Assembly (NCBI RefSeq): GCF_017487345.1
Contig: NZ_CP062006.1
Span: 1,618,001-1,682,000 of the forward strand
Origin: Brevundimonas pondensis
GTDB taxonomy: Bacteria > Pseudomonadota > Alphaproteobacteria > Caulobacterales > Caulobacteraceae
DNA length: 64,000 bases
Direction: 5' to 3'
The notes under the pieces were generated by a model. The model was not told where the DNA came from. It did no database searches and saw nothing but the letters and a program-made list of their open reading frames with translations. Below, in pieces: positions 17,268 through 25,565 of this stretch (position 1 is its first letter; the number at the start of each line of letters is the position of its first letter). The translations under genes and the position numbers were made by a program.

Positions 17268-18647
17268 TCAGGCGGTCCCGGCGTCGCGGGCCATCAGCGC
17301 CTCGCGGATTTCATCATGCCGCTTGGGCGTCAGGGGATAGCCCTTCAGCACCCAGGCGGCGCTCGCCAGTAGCAGGCCCGGCACGGCGATGAACAGGATC
17401 TGGAGCATCAGCAGGGAGAATTCACTGTTCCCGGCCGGACCTGGCAGCGCCTTGAACCCCACCCATTGCAGGATCAGGTAGGGGATCAGCGCCACCACGT
17501 GACCGATCTTGGTCGTGGCCGACAGGATGGAGAACATCAGACCGGTGCGGTCCACGCCGGTCTCCAGCCGGACCTCGTCGCCCGCGTCGGCCATCATGGC
17601 CCGCAGCAGGAAGAGGCCCGCGGCATAGGGTAGGCCGGCGATGAACATGACCACGGCGGTCAGGGCGAAGTTGCCGCCGGGTACCAGGGTGGCGGCGATA
17701 TAGAGGACGGCGAAAATCAGGCTGGCGACGGCCAGAGCCTTGTCCTTGCCGATCTTCGTCGCCAGCCAGGCCCAGATCGGCGCCCCGACCAGACCCGCCA
17801 CGAAATAGAAGAGCATGAACAGCGACGCCTGGGTGTGGTCGTAGCCCTTGATCTGGCCGAAGAAGAAGAACAGCAGCGAGCCGGTGATGCCCGGCGCCAC
17901 GCCCAGCAGCAGGTCGGCGATCAGCAGCTTGCGCACCGTCTTCATTTTGAACAGGGCCAGATAGGCCCCAGGCCCGCCATGCGGCGCGGCGCCGACGTTG
18001 ACGGGTTCCGGCACGGTGAGCATGGCCAGGCCGATGGTGACGGGCAGGGCGATCAGGATGGCCCAGCCCATGATCCGCACGCCGTCGGCGTAGTTCCCGA
18101 TGCCCGTTTTGACCACCACGGTCGGCAGGATCAGGATCAGGATGACGCCGATGATATTGAACACCTGCCACCAGCCATAGACGCGACTGCGTTGGTCGTA
18201 CTGCGGCGCAAGCACCGCCGCCCAGCCCAACTGGCCCAGGGTGCCGATCGAGAATCCGAGATAGAGAACCAGCAGCCAGGCGAACAGATAGGCGGGACCG
18301 GCGCCGGGCTGGACCAGAACGAACATCATCAGCGCCGACAGCATCAGGATTGGCGTCGAGAGCAGCATCCATGGGCGATAGCGGCCAAAGGCCGTCTTCG
18401 TCTTGTCCATCCCCCAGCCGATGAAGGGGTCGAAAACGATGTCGATCAGCCGCACGGCCATGAAGACGGCGGCCACCACGCCCAGCTCAAGGCCGACGTG
18501 GGTGGCGTAGAACTCGGGCAGGGTGACGGGCAGAGCCACCCCAAAGGCCGCCAGCGGCAGACAGGGCCCGGAAAAGGCGGCCAGAACGGCGTTGGAGCGG
18601 CGAGGGGCGTCGGCAGCGGCGACAGATGACATCGGGCGTCCAGGCAT
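17268..18647 (-). CDS. GPH-family MFS transporter (sugar/cation symporter type)
   Basis: The 459-residue protein has about 12 membrane helices and the GPH signature between helices 2 and 3 (DIVFDPFIGWGMDKTKTAFGRYRPWM). Relatives carry glycosides, pentoses or hexuronides with protons or sodium; the substrate here is unknown. A second ATG at 18632 gives a slightly shorter N-terminus and is also plausible. It lies immediately upstream of mazG on the minus strand and is divergent from the VanY-like gene. Confidence 0.88.
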   Translation of the reverse strand: MPGRPMSSVAAADAPRRSNAVLAAFSGPCLPLAAFGVALPVTLPEFYATHVGLELGVVAAVFMAVRLIDIVFDPFIGWGMDKTKTAFGRYRPWMLLSTPILMLSALMMFVLVQPGAGPAYLFAWLLVLYLGFSIGTLGQLGWAAVLAPQYDQRSRVYGWWQVFNIIGVILILILPTVVVKTGIGNYADGVRIMGWAILIALPVTIGLAMLTVPEPVNVGAAPHGGPGAYLALFKMKTVRKLLIADLLLGVAPGITGSLLFFFFGQIKGYDHTQASLFMLFYFVAGLVGAPIWAWLATKIGKDKALAVASLIFAVLYIAATLVPGGNFALTAVVMFIAGLPYAAGLFLLRAMMADAGDEVRLETGVDRTGLMFSILSATTKIGHVVALIPYLILQWVGFKALPGPAGNSEFSLLMLQILFIAVPGLLLASAAWVLKGYPLTPKRHDEIREALMARDAGTA

Positions 18648-18744
18648 GGTCGGCCTGAGTCGGCCGCAGCTTCACCATGCCGGTTTTCTCCGAACAGGCG
18701 AAGTGGGCCTTGCGGTTCAAGGCAAGCTAGGGCCTGCTGACGCC

Positions 18745-19611
18745 ATGTCAGTGCGATTTGCGATCCTTGCGGCGGCCTTGGTCGCAATCCTCGGTGGAGC
18801 CGGAGCGGCTCAGGCCAAGGATGCCCAGATTTGCGACCGGCCGACCAGCGCCTGGGATGGCGCAGCCCAAGCCAACGGCATTTCGCTTTATACGTTGGAA
18901 TGGTCGCCGTTCGGTTCGGCCGAATGGGGGTGGGAGACCTATACGCCGCTGATCCAGCGCGAGATCGGCACCCCCTGCGATCCGGCCTCACCTGCCTTCG
19001 CCGAGGCCCTGGCGGGGTTTCAGGCGCGCTACGGCCTGACGGCCACAGGCCAGTTCGATCAGGCGACCTTTCAGGTGTTCCGCGGCCTGTGGCAGGAGCG
19101 GCGCCCCTTCGTCATGGCGCGGGTGAGGGGCGAATGTCCCGAGCCGCCGCCCATCAGCATGCTCGGCTATCTCGACCCTGCTGAAGAACATGCCCAACGG
19201 ATGACCCGCCTGCTGCGGCGCGACGTGCTGGACGCCTATCGCCGCATGGCCGCCGCCGCCCGCGCCGAGGTTCCGGCCATCGCCGCTGATCCGGAACTGA
19301 TGCAGATCTTCTCGGGTTTTCGCGACCCGGAAGCCGACGCCGCCCGTTGCGCCGCCCAGGGCAATTGCGACGGTGTGCGCCGCGCGGCCTGTTCGCCGCA
19401 CAGGACAGGAACAGCGATCGACATCCACGTGGGCCATGTCGCGGGCATGGGGGTGGATTCGACCGATCCGTTGAGCCGTCGTCATATGGCCCAGGGGCCG
19501 GCCTATCGCTGGCTGGTGGCCAATGCTTCCCGTTTCGGCTTCACCCCCTATGTGTTTGAGCCTTGGCATTGGGAATGGACTGGCGATGGTACGACCGCTG
19601 GCGGACGGTGA
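18745..19611 (+). CDS. VanY-like M15 D,D-carboxypeptidase with PG-binding-like segment
   Basis: The preferred ATG at 18745 gives 288 residues with a clear signal peptide ending near AQA/KD (residue 24). Residues 85-115 (LAGFQARYGLTATGQFDQATF) resemble a type 1 peptidoglycan-binding repeat. The C-terminal half has the M15B zinc site, with H219 and D226 in SPHRTGTAIDIH and H275 in EPWHWEW. It probably trims D-alanine from periplasmic peptidoglycan stem peptides. Its last 26 bases overlap the next gene. Confidence 0.85.
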   Translation: MSVRFAILAAALVAILGGAGAAQAKDAQICDRPTSAWDGAAQANGISLYTLEWSPFGSAEWGWETYTPLIQREIGTPCDPASPAFAEALAGFQARYGLTATGQFDQATFQVFRGLWQERRPFVMARVRGECPEPPPISMLGYLDPAEEHAQRMTRLLRRDVLDAYRRMAAAARAEVPAIAADPELMQIFSGFRDPEADAARCAAQGNCDGVRRAACSPHRTGTAIDIHVGHVAGMGVDSTDPLSRRHMAQGPAYRWLVANASRFGFTPYVFEPWHWEWTGDGTTAGGR

Positions 19612-20053
19612 GGCGGCGCTGGCGCGCGAGGTCTTTGGCGCGGCCCTGCGGCTGGACGACATCCGCTTCCTGGCCTCGCCCTGGCCGTTCGACCGGGCCT
19701 TCGTGCCCGGCAGCTGGTTCGGTCGCGACTGGATCGTCTGGCCGAAAAAATCTCTGGAGCCGGACCTGTCGCGCGCGTCGTTGCGGACCCAGGCCGTCTT
19801 CGTTCATGAACTGGTTCATGTCTGGCAGGCGCAGAACGGGCTGAACCTGCTGATGAGCAAGCTACGCGCAGGCGACGGCCCCGCCGCCTATGCCTATCCG
19901 CTGGATGACCTGTGCGACTGGGGGGGCTTGAACATCGAGCAGCAGGCCATGGTGGTCGAACACCGCTTCATCCTGTCGCGCGGCGGTCGGGCGCCGGCCG
20001 GTCAGGCTTTTTACGACCGCGTCTGCCCCTTGGCGCGACGTATGGAAATTTGA
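19586..20053 (+). CDS. HExxH-motif protein of the 'vgr-related' type
   Basis: A 155-residue protein from ATG 19586. It has no signal peptide but carries a zinc-protease-like HELVH motif at 74-78 followed by WQAQNG. Similar alphaproteobacterial proteins are annotated 'vgr related protein', a name without tested function. The motif suggests a metallopeptidase or a degenerate relative; a third zinc ligand is not obvious. It overlaps the VanY-like gene by 26 nt in another frame, which implies co-expression. Confidence 0.7.
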   Translation: MVRPLADGEAALAREVFGAALRLDDIRFLASPWPFDRAFVPGSWFGRDWIVWPKKSLEPDLSRASLRTQAVFVHELVHVWQAQNGLNLLMSKLRAGDGPAAYAYPLDDLCDWGGLNIEQQAMVVEHRFILSRGGRAPAGQAFYDRVCPLARRMEI

Positions 20054-20063
20054 CCGTCGGGAC

Positions 20064-20091
20064 TTGCGGCGCCGCAACATCTCGCTAAATC
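20064..20091 (+). promoter_or_regulatory. Sigma-73-type promoter of wrbA
   Basis: TTGCGGC (20064-20070), a 13-nt spacer and GCTAAATC (20084-20091) match the Caulobacter housekeeping promoter consensus TTGACGS-N10-14-GCTANAWC, with a perfect -10. Transcription should begin near 20098, giving a leader of about 45 nt. The -10 lies inside one arm of an inverted repeat (20083-20132). Confidence 0.7.
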
Positions 20092-20132
20092 AGGAACTGA
20101 TGCAGTTGCTTTTGTGTCAGTCAGATTTAGCG
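20083..20132. repeat. Inverted repeat spanning the wrbA promoter and ribosome site
   Basis: CGCTAAATC (20083-20091) is repeated inverted as GATTTAGCG (20124-20132). A nested ACTGA (20096-20100) / TCAGT (20117-20121) pair lies inside. The left arm covers the -10 element and the right arm abuts the GCGGAG ribosome site. It may be a widely spaced operator, since the left arm would not be in the transcript. Confidence 0.55.
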
Positions 20133-20141
20133 GAGCGTTCG

Positions 20142-20744
20142 ATGCCCAAGATTCTCGTCCTTTACCATTCGACCTATGGCCACATTGAGCAGATGGCTGA
20201 AGCCGTCGCCGAGGGCGCTCGCCGGGTGGATGGAGCAGTGGTGGACATCAAGCGCGTCCCCGAAACCGTCCCGACCGAGCTGGCCCAGAAGTCTGGCTAC
20301 AAGCTGGATCAGGCCGCGCAGATCGCCACGGTCGACGACCTGGCCGACTATGACGCCATCATCATCGGCGCGGGCACGCGCTTCGGCACCGCCGCCTCGC
20401 AGATGCGCGCCTTCCTGGATCAAACGGGGGGCTTGTGGTTCACCGGGAAGCTGATTGGCAAGGTCGGCGGCGCCTTCACCGCCTCGGCGACGCAGCATGG
20501 TGGTCAGGAAACCACCTTCAGCGGCCTGCACAACTTCTTCCTGCACCAGGGCATGGTCGTCGCCGGCCTGCCCTACGGTTTCCAGGGCCAGATGAACATG
20601 GACGAGATCACCGGCGGTTCGCCCTATGGCGCCACCACCCTGACCAAGGGCGACGGCTCGCGCATGCCCAGTGAGAACGAACTGGACGGCGCCCGCTATC
20701 AGGGTCAGCATATCGCTGAAATCGCCAAGAAGCTGCACGGTTAA
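20142..20744 (+). CDS. wrbA: NAD(P)H:quinone oxidoreductase WrbA
   Basis: The start is ATG 20142, downstream of the promoter and a GCGGAG ribosome site; the longer open frame would overlap the promoter. The 200-residue flavodoxin-fold protein has the FMN-phosphate loop [12 protein letters not shown] and the WrbA-typical [30 protein letters not shown] and PYGFQGQ segments. WrbA reduces quinones by two electrons, protecting against redox cycling. ygiD follows after 4 nt, so both are likely on one mRNA. Confidence 0.97.
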   Translation: MPKILVLYHSTYGHIEQMAEAVAEGARRVDGAVVDIKRVPETVPTELAQKSGYKLDQAAQIATVDDLADYDAIIIGAGTRFGTAASQMRAFLDQTGGLWFTGKLIGKVGGAFTASATQHGGQETTFSGLHNFFLHQGMVVAGLPYGFQGQMNMDEITGGSPYGATTLTKGDGSRMPSENELDGARYQGQHIAEIAKKLHG

Positions 20745-20748
20745 GATC

Positions 20749-21504
20749 ATGCGCCAGCCCGCCATCTTCTTTGGACACGGCTCTCCGATGAACGCCCTGG
20801 GCGGCCCCTATGCGGACGCTTGGCGCGCGCTGGGAGAGGAGATCGGCAAGCCCAAGGGCGTGGTCATGGTCTCGGCCCACTGGGAGACTCGCGGGCTGGG
20901 CGTGACGGCGCAGGAACGGCCGGAAACCATCCATGATTTCGGAGGCTTCCCGCCCGAACTTCACGCCATGCAGTATCCCGCACCCGGCTCGCCCTCGCTG
21001 GCGGCCCGGGTGGCGGAACTGACCGGCGCGCAAGCGACGACGCAGTGGGGTCTGGATCACGGCGCCTGGTCGGTGCTGGCTCATGTCTGGCCCGAAGCCG
21101 ACGTGCCCATCGTGCAGTTGTCGCTGGATCGCACCATCGACGCACGCGCCCATTATGAACTGGCGAAGAAGCTGCAGCCCTTGCGGGACGAGGGCGTCCT
21201 GATCGCCGGTTCCGGCGACTTCGTGCACAATCTGCGGACCTGGAAGCGCGCGGGCGGCGAGCCCTATGACTGGGCCGTCGACTTCAACGAGGCGGTGAAG
21301 CGCGCCTTCGTGAATGGGGACCATGAGGCCCTGATCGACTGGGTGAACCTGGCCGAACAGGCGCAGCTCAGCGTGCCGACCGACGAGCATTATCTGCCGC
21401 TGCTCTATGTGGCGGCTCAGCAGGCGCCGGGCGAGGCGGTCAGCTTCTTTACCGACGCTATCGAAGGCGGCTCGATCTCGATGACCGGCGCCCGGATCGG
21501 CTGA
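20749..21504 (+). CDS. ygiD: YgiD-type extradiol ring-cleavage dioxygenase (LigB family)
   Basis: From ATG 20749, 4 nt after wrbA, the 251-residue protein shows the N-terminal FFGHGSPMNAL motif and the SAHWETRG, HDFGGFP and GSGDFVHNL segments of the E. coli 4,5-DOPA extradiol dioxygenase YgiD. The histidines in these motifs are the expected metal ligands. The physiological substrate is uncertain. Pairing with the quinone reductase WrbA suggests work on catechols and quinones. Confidence 0.92.
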   Translation: MRQPAIFFGHGSPMNALGGPYADAWRALGEEIGKPKGVVMVSAHWETRGLGVTAQERPETIHDFGGFPPELHAMQYPAPGSPSLAARVAELTGAQATTQWGLDHGAWSVLAHVWPEADVPIVQLSLDRTIDARAHYELAKKLQPLRDEGVLIAGSGDFVHNLRTWKRAGGEPYDWAVDFNEAVKRAFVNGDHEALIDWVNLAEQAQLSVPTDEHYLPLLYVAAQQAPGEAVSFFTDAIEGGSISMTGARIG

Positions 21505-21525
21505 TCCAGGCGCCGTCTCGGGCCG

Positions 21526-21936
21526 TCAGCGGCGGCGACCGCCGCGCATCATGCTGTCCAGGGCGATCGGGCCGGGACCGGCGAAGAACAGGTAGAGGAA
21601 GACGAAGCAGTAGAGCGCCGCCAGCTCGCCGCCGTTGTTGATCGGGTAGGGGCCCTGCGGCGCGTGCACCATCCAGTAGGCCACGGCGGTGAAGCCGGAC
21701 AGGATGAAGGCCGTCGGGCGGCTGAACAGACCCAGGATGATCAGGACGCCGCCGACCAACTCGATCGGACCGGACCAGCCGGCGAGGGTCGACAGATCCA
21801 CGCCTCCACCATGTCCGCCGGGCGGAAAGCCCAGGATTTTTTGCGCGCCATGCTGAAGCAGCAGCAGGCCGGCCACGATCCGCAAGATGCTCTGGAACCG
21901 TGGGGCCCAGCTCGAAAGAGACGTTGAACTCGCCAT
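21526..21936 (-). CDS. DoxX-family integral membrane protein
   Basis: A 136-residue protein with four hydrophobic segments and the DoxX pattern (QSILRIVAGLLLLQHGAQKI, then FSRPTAFILSGFTAVAYW). The ATG at 21936 is preceded on its strand by GGGAGG. DoxX proteins occur with redox enzymes and are linked to oxidative or thiol stress, but no activity can be assigned. It lies 106 nt downstream of the acyl ligase gene and converges with ygiD. Confidence 0.88.
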   Translation of the reverse strand: MASSTSLSSWAPRFQSILRIVAGLLLLQHGAQKILGFPPGGHGGGVDLSTLAGWSGPIELVGGVLIILGLFSRPTAFILSGFTAVAYWMVHAPQGPYPINNGGELAALYCFVFLYLFFAGPGPIALDSMMRGGRRR

Positions 21937-21957
21937 TCTGTTTTCCTCCCGATGACG

Positions 21958-21970
21958 CACGACCGTCGTG
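21958..21970. promoter_or_regulatory. Palindrome upstream of the DoxX gene
   Basis: CACGAC-C-GTCGTG is a perfect 6-1-6 palindrome 22 nt before the DoxX start codon. It could be an operator or a short leader hairpin. No regulator is known from the sequence. Confidence 0.3.
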
Positions 21971-22042
21971 TCCGCAAACCGGATCGACGCAAGGCGCGAA
22001 GGTGAAGGTTAGGCGAAGTCGCGGGCTCTGCAAGCGTCCCGA

Positions 22043-23599
22043 TCAGGCCGCCTTCAACGCATCCTCGACCAGCTTCTGGATGGCGACATAGTCCGTCTTT
22101 CCGGTTCCCAGGACCGGAATGGCGTCCAGCTTGATGATCTTCTTGGGCACGGCCAGTTCCGGCGCACCGTTTTCGCGCGCCCATTCCGACAGGAGGGCCG
22201 ACTCGGCCCCGGCATGGTCGGTGACCAGGATCAGGCGCTCGCCCTTCTTGCTGTCGGGCACGGAGACCGCGGCGTGACGATGTTCGGGCCAGACGGCCCC
22301 GGCCATGTCTTCGACCGCCAGCAGGGAGACCATTTCCCCTCCAACCTTGGCGAAGCGCTTCACCCGGCCGAGGATCGTGATGTAGCCCTCGTCGTCGATA
22401 TCGACGATGTCGCCGGTGTCGTGCCAGCCGCCTTCCAGAGGTTCGATGCCCTCGGGATTATTAGGTGAGATATAGCCGGCCATGACGTTGGGGCCGCGCA
22501 GATACAGACGACCGCCGCCCTCGATGCCCTCGACCTTGTCCAGACGGTATTCCATGCCCGGCATGATCTGTCCAACCGAACCCGGTCGGTTACGATCAGG
22601 ATGGTTCACGGCGACGACGGGCGCGGCCTCGGTCGCGCCATAGCCTTCCAGAAGTTCGACGCCGCCGAATTTGGTGTTGAACATCTGACGCGTCTCGTCG
22701 CGGACCTTTTCGGCCCCGGCGACGGCGAACTGCAGGGTGGCGAAGTCGCCCGGTTCCGCCACGCGGGCGTACTGGTTCAGGAAGGTGTCCGTCGCGAACA
22801 GGATGGACGCCTTCACCTGGGGCAGCAGGTCGGTGATCTGCTTGGCGTGCAGGGGCGAGGGATATTCGAAAGCCTTCATGCCTTGCAGCAGCGGCAGGAT
22901 GACGCCGCCGGTCAGGCCGAAGCAGTGGAAGGTCGGCAGCGGGTTGAACATCACCCACTCAGGCTTCAGGTCGATGTGGGCGGCGACCTGACGGGCGTTG
23001 GCGACCAGATTGCGCTGGCTCAGCACCACGCCCTTGGGTGCGCCGAAGCTGCCCGAGGTGAACAGGACCACGCCCGGCGAATCCGGGTCGGTCTTGGTGC
23101 GGAAGCGACGCGGGGCCATGCCGGCGCTCAGGCCGTACAGCTTGTCAGCCAGGCCGATCGTCTTGCGTACGTCGTCCAGCCAGATGATCTCGGCGACCTC
23201 GCCGAGGGCTTCCATGAGGTCGTCCAGCTTGGCCTGGGTGACAAAGCGTTTGGCCGACAGGATCTTGCTGACGCCCGCCGTTCTCAGCGCGGCCTTCAGA
23301 TTGGCCTCGCCCGAGGTGAAGTTCAGCATGACGGGCACGCGGCCAAAGGCGTGCAGGCCGAAGAAGGTGACGACCACGCCCGCGCTGGACGGCAGCAGGA
23401 CGCCGACGCGCTCGCCCGGCTTGGTCATGGCGGCGATCTTGCGGCCCAACACGAAGGCGGCGCGGATCAGGCCGGTATAGGTCAGGGGGTGACGATCCTG
23501 ATCTTCCAGGATCTCCTTGTCGCCAAAACGGGCGCGCGCATCGATCAGCGCGTCGAACAGGGATTCATCATAGACCTTGGGGTCCAGGGCAGCCCGCAA
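22043..23599 (-). CDS. AMP-dependent acyl ligase, Aas-like
   Basis: The 518-residue ANL-superfamily enzyme has the AMP-binding P-loop FTSGSFGAPKGVVL, the A5-type GYGATEAAPVV motif, GGWHDTGDI and the C-terminal catalytic lysine in GTGKTDYVA. Segments resemble the acyl-ACP synthetase domain of Aas, which reactivates fatty acids for lysophospholipid repair; the acyltransferase domain of Aas is absent. The start is TTG at 23599 with a perfect AGGAGG six bases upstream. A general fatty acyl-CoA ligase is the alternative. Confidence 0.85.
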   Translation of the reverse strand: MRAALDPKVYDESLFDALIDARARFGDKEILEDQDRHPLTYTGLIRAAFVLGRKIAAMTKPGERVGVLLPSSAGVVVTFFGLHAFGRVPVMLNFTSGEANLKAALRTAGVSKILSAKRFVTQAKLDDLMEALGEVAEIIWLDDVRKTIGLADKLYGLSAGMAPRRFRTKTDPDSPGVVLFTSGSFGAPKGVVLSQRNLVANARQVAAHIDLKPEWVMFNPLPTFHCFGLTGGVILPLLQGMKAFEYPSPLHAKQITDLLPQVKASILFATDTFLNQYARVAEPGDFATLQFAVAGAEKVRDETRQMFNTKFGGVELLEGYGATEAAPVVAVNHPDRNRPGSVGQIMPGMEYRLDKVEGIEGGGRLYLRGPNVMAGYISPNNPEGIEPLEGGWHDTGDIVDIDDEGYITILGRVKRFAKVGGEMVSLLAVEDMAGAVWPEHRHAAVSVPDSKKGERLILVTDHAGAESALLSEWARENGAPELAVPKKIIKLDAIPVLGTGKTDYVAIQKLVEDALKAA

Positions 23600-23797
23600 G
23601 CACGTCCTCCTTCGGAGAGCTCTCAGCGGCCCTCTCGGTTACAAGAGGCCGGAAACTAGTGACCCAAAGCCGCCTTGAAAAGATGCGTAACGTGGCGTGA
23701 GGCCATTCCGCGCACCGACTGAAACCGTCTGTGGCTTGCCATCGGCGGTCGGAAAGCCGACATACCGCCCTTCTGCACAGGAGCCAGACCGCCGGCT

Positions 23798-24769
23798 ATG
23801 GTCACGCTGATCGACACCCTGACGAAAAAGCCCTCTGAGCTGCGTCACCCGGAGAAACAGAATCGCCCGGAATCGGCGGTGCTGAAGAAGCCTGACTGGC
23901 TGCGCGTAAAGGCGCCCGGCTCGGGCCAGTACAATGCGACCAGGGACATCGTTCGCTCCAAGGGGCTGGTGACGGTCTGTGAAGAGGCGGCCTGCCCGAA
24001 CATCGGCGAGTGCTGGAGCCAGAAGCACGCCACGCTCATGATCATGGGCGACACCTGCACGCGGGCCTGCGCCTTCTGCAACGTCAAGACCGGCCTGCCG
24101 CAGGCCCTGGACCCGGAAGAGCCGGCCAAGGTCGGTCTGGCCGTCCAGCAGATGGGTCTGAACCATGTGGTCATCACCTCGGTGGACCGCGATGACGTAG
24201 CCGACGGCGGCGCCGCCCACTTCGCCGAAGTGGTGCGCCAGATCCGTTTGCAAGCGCCGAACACCACCATCGAGATTCTGACGCCCGACTTCCTGCGCAA
24301 GGACGGTGCGGCCGAGGTGATGATCGACGCCACGCCCGACGTCTTCAATCACAACCTCGAGACCGTCCCGCGCCTCTATCTGAAGATCCGGCCCGGCGCC
24401 CGCTACTTCCACAGTCTGCGACTGCTGCAGATGGTCAAGGAGCGCGACCCGAACCAGTTCACCAAGTCCGGCATCATGGTCGGTCTGGGCGAGACCAAGG
24501 AAGAGGTCATGCAGGTGATGGACGACATGCGTTCCGCTGGCGTCGATTTCATCACCATCGGCCAGTACCTGCAGCCGACGCGCAAGCACGCCGCCATCGA
24601 CCGCTTCGTCACGCCGGAAGAGTTCAAGGCCTATGAGGCGATCGCCAGGGCCAAGGGCTTCCTGATGGTGTCGTCGTCGCCGCTGACGCGCTCGTCGCAC
24701 CACGCTGGGGACGATTTCGCCCGTCTGAAGGCCGCGCGTCTGGCGCAGGCAGGCCGCTCGGCGCGTTAA
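23798..24769 (+). CDS. lipA: Lipoyl synthase
   Basis: The 323-residue radical-SAM enzyme has both iron-sulfur motifs: the auxiliary cluster [12 protein letters not shown] and the radical [11 protein letters not shown], plus the C-terminal RSSH. It inserts two sulfur atoms into protein-bound octanoyl groups to make lipoyl groups. Its substrates here would include the lipoyl domains of PdhB and PdhC. An AGGAG ribosome site precedes the ATG. ratA follows 7 nt downstream, a conserved alphaproteobacterial order. Confidence 0.98.
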   Translation: MVTLIDTLTKKPSELRHPEKQNRPESAVLKKPDWLRVKAPGSGQYNATRDIVRSKGLVTVCEEAACPNIGECWSQKHATLMIMGDTCTRACAFCNVKTGLPQALDPEEPAKVGLAVQQMGLNHVVITSVDRDDVADGGAAHFAEVVRQIRLQAPNTTIEILTPDFLRKDGAAEVMIDATPDVFNHNLETVPRLYLKIRPGARYFHSLRLLQMVKERDPNQFTKSGIMVGLGETKEEVMQVMDDMRSAGVDFITIGQYLQPTRKHAAIDRFVTPEEFKAYEAIARAKGFLMVSSSPLTRSSHHAGDDFARLKAARLAQAGRSAR

Positions 24770-24776
24770 GCCCTGA

Positions 24777-25223
24777 ATGGCGGTCCATCGCGTTACACGC
24801 ATTCTTCCCTATGCGCCCGAGCAACTGGCGAACCTGGTCGCGGACGTGGAAGCCTATCCGGCCTTCGTGCCGTGGATCACCTCCATGCGCATCTGGAACA
24901 AGCGGGACGAGGCGCCCGGCGTCCGCCTGCTGGACGCCGAGGCTGGCGTGGGCTTCGCCTTCCTGACCGAGCGTTTCTCGACCTGGGTTCGTCATGACAT
25001 CCATGCGCCCAAGGTCGAGGTCGGCCTGATCCGCGGGCCGTTCAAGCACCTGAAGAACCGATGGGAGTTCCATCCGCACCCCGAGGGGACGCGGCTGGAA
25101 TTTTCTATCGACTTCGCCTTCAAGTCGCGGATGCTGGACATGATGCTGCAGGCGAATTTCGACCGGGCGGTCGATAAGCTGATAGGTTGTTTCGAAGGCG
25201 AAGCGGCTCGACGTTTTCGCTGA
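24777..25223 (+). CDS. RatA/Coq10-like START-domain protein
   Basis: The 148-residue protein has the family N-terminus (TRILPYAPEQLANLVADVEAYPAFVPW) and the GPFKHLKNRWEFHP core. The START-like fold binds polyketide lipids such as ubiquinone in Coq10, while E. coli RatA is reported to block 70S assembly. In alphaproteobacteria next to lipA, a quinone-binding role is more likely than a toxin one, but this is inference. It forms an operon with lipA. Confidence 0.88.
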   Translation: MAVHRVTRILPYAPEQLANLVADVEAYPAFVPWITSMRIWNKRDEAPGVRLLDAEAGVGFAFLTERFSTWVRHDIHAPKVEVGLIRGPFKHLKNRWEFHPHPEGTRLEFSIDFAFKSRMLDMMLQANFDRAVDKLIGCFEGEAARRFR

Positions 25224-25232
25224 GGGGGCGCG

Positions 25233-25565
25233 ATGTCGGAACGCGGGTCTGTCTTGATCAAACGTCGTAGCTGGCTCTTGCTCACGGCTCTCATTCTGTC
25301 GACGGCCGCTTTTATCCTAGGCTCTCCCATGTTGCTGCTGTTTGCAGCCATGTCGGGAATGGGGAGCGATGCCTGCGCGGGATGGCCAGCTTATCTCTTC
25401 GTCTTGGCGGGCGTGACTTTGCCGGTCGCCATAATCGGCGTTCTGGTAAACGGATGGAATGCCTTCATTGTCCGTAACGAGCCTCGGGCATGGTGGGGCT
25501 TTCTGACCCTGGTTTTGTGGCCGTTGGCGGTATTTATCAGCGTAAGGGCGCCTGACGTATGCTGA
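25233..25565 (+). CDS. Small membrane protein of unknown function
   Basis: I do not recognise this 110-residue protein. It has a basic N-terminus (LIKRRSW) and three hydrophobic segments at about 14-42, 50-68 and 83-102. Three cysteines are present, one of them C-terminal. It lies 9 nt after ratA and overlaps the next gene by 7 nt in another frame, so it is probably translated. A purine-rich GAGGGGGCG lies just before its ATG. Base composition is somewhat less GC-rich than its neighbours. Confidence 0.7.
   Translation: MSERGSVLIKRRSWLLLTALILSTAAFILGSPMLLLFAAMSGMGSDACAGWPAYLFVLAGVTLPVAIIGVLVNGWNAFIVRNEPRAWWGFLTLVLWPLAVFISVRAPDVC

Noticed and set aside
23600..23797. Riboswitch or small RNA upstream of lipA
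   Set aside because: A small hairpin exists at 23744-23769, but no known riboswitch core or terminator-antiterminator pair can be recognised.
24777..25223. RatA-like protein as a toxin-antitoxin module
   Set aside because: No partner antitoxin gene is coupled as in ratAB. The lipA-adjacent location fits a Coq10-type housekeeping protein better.
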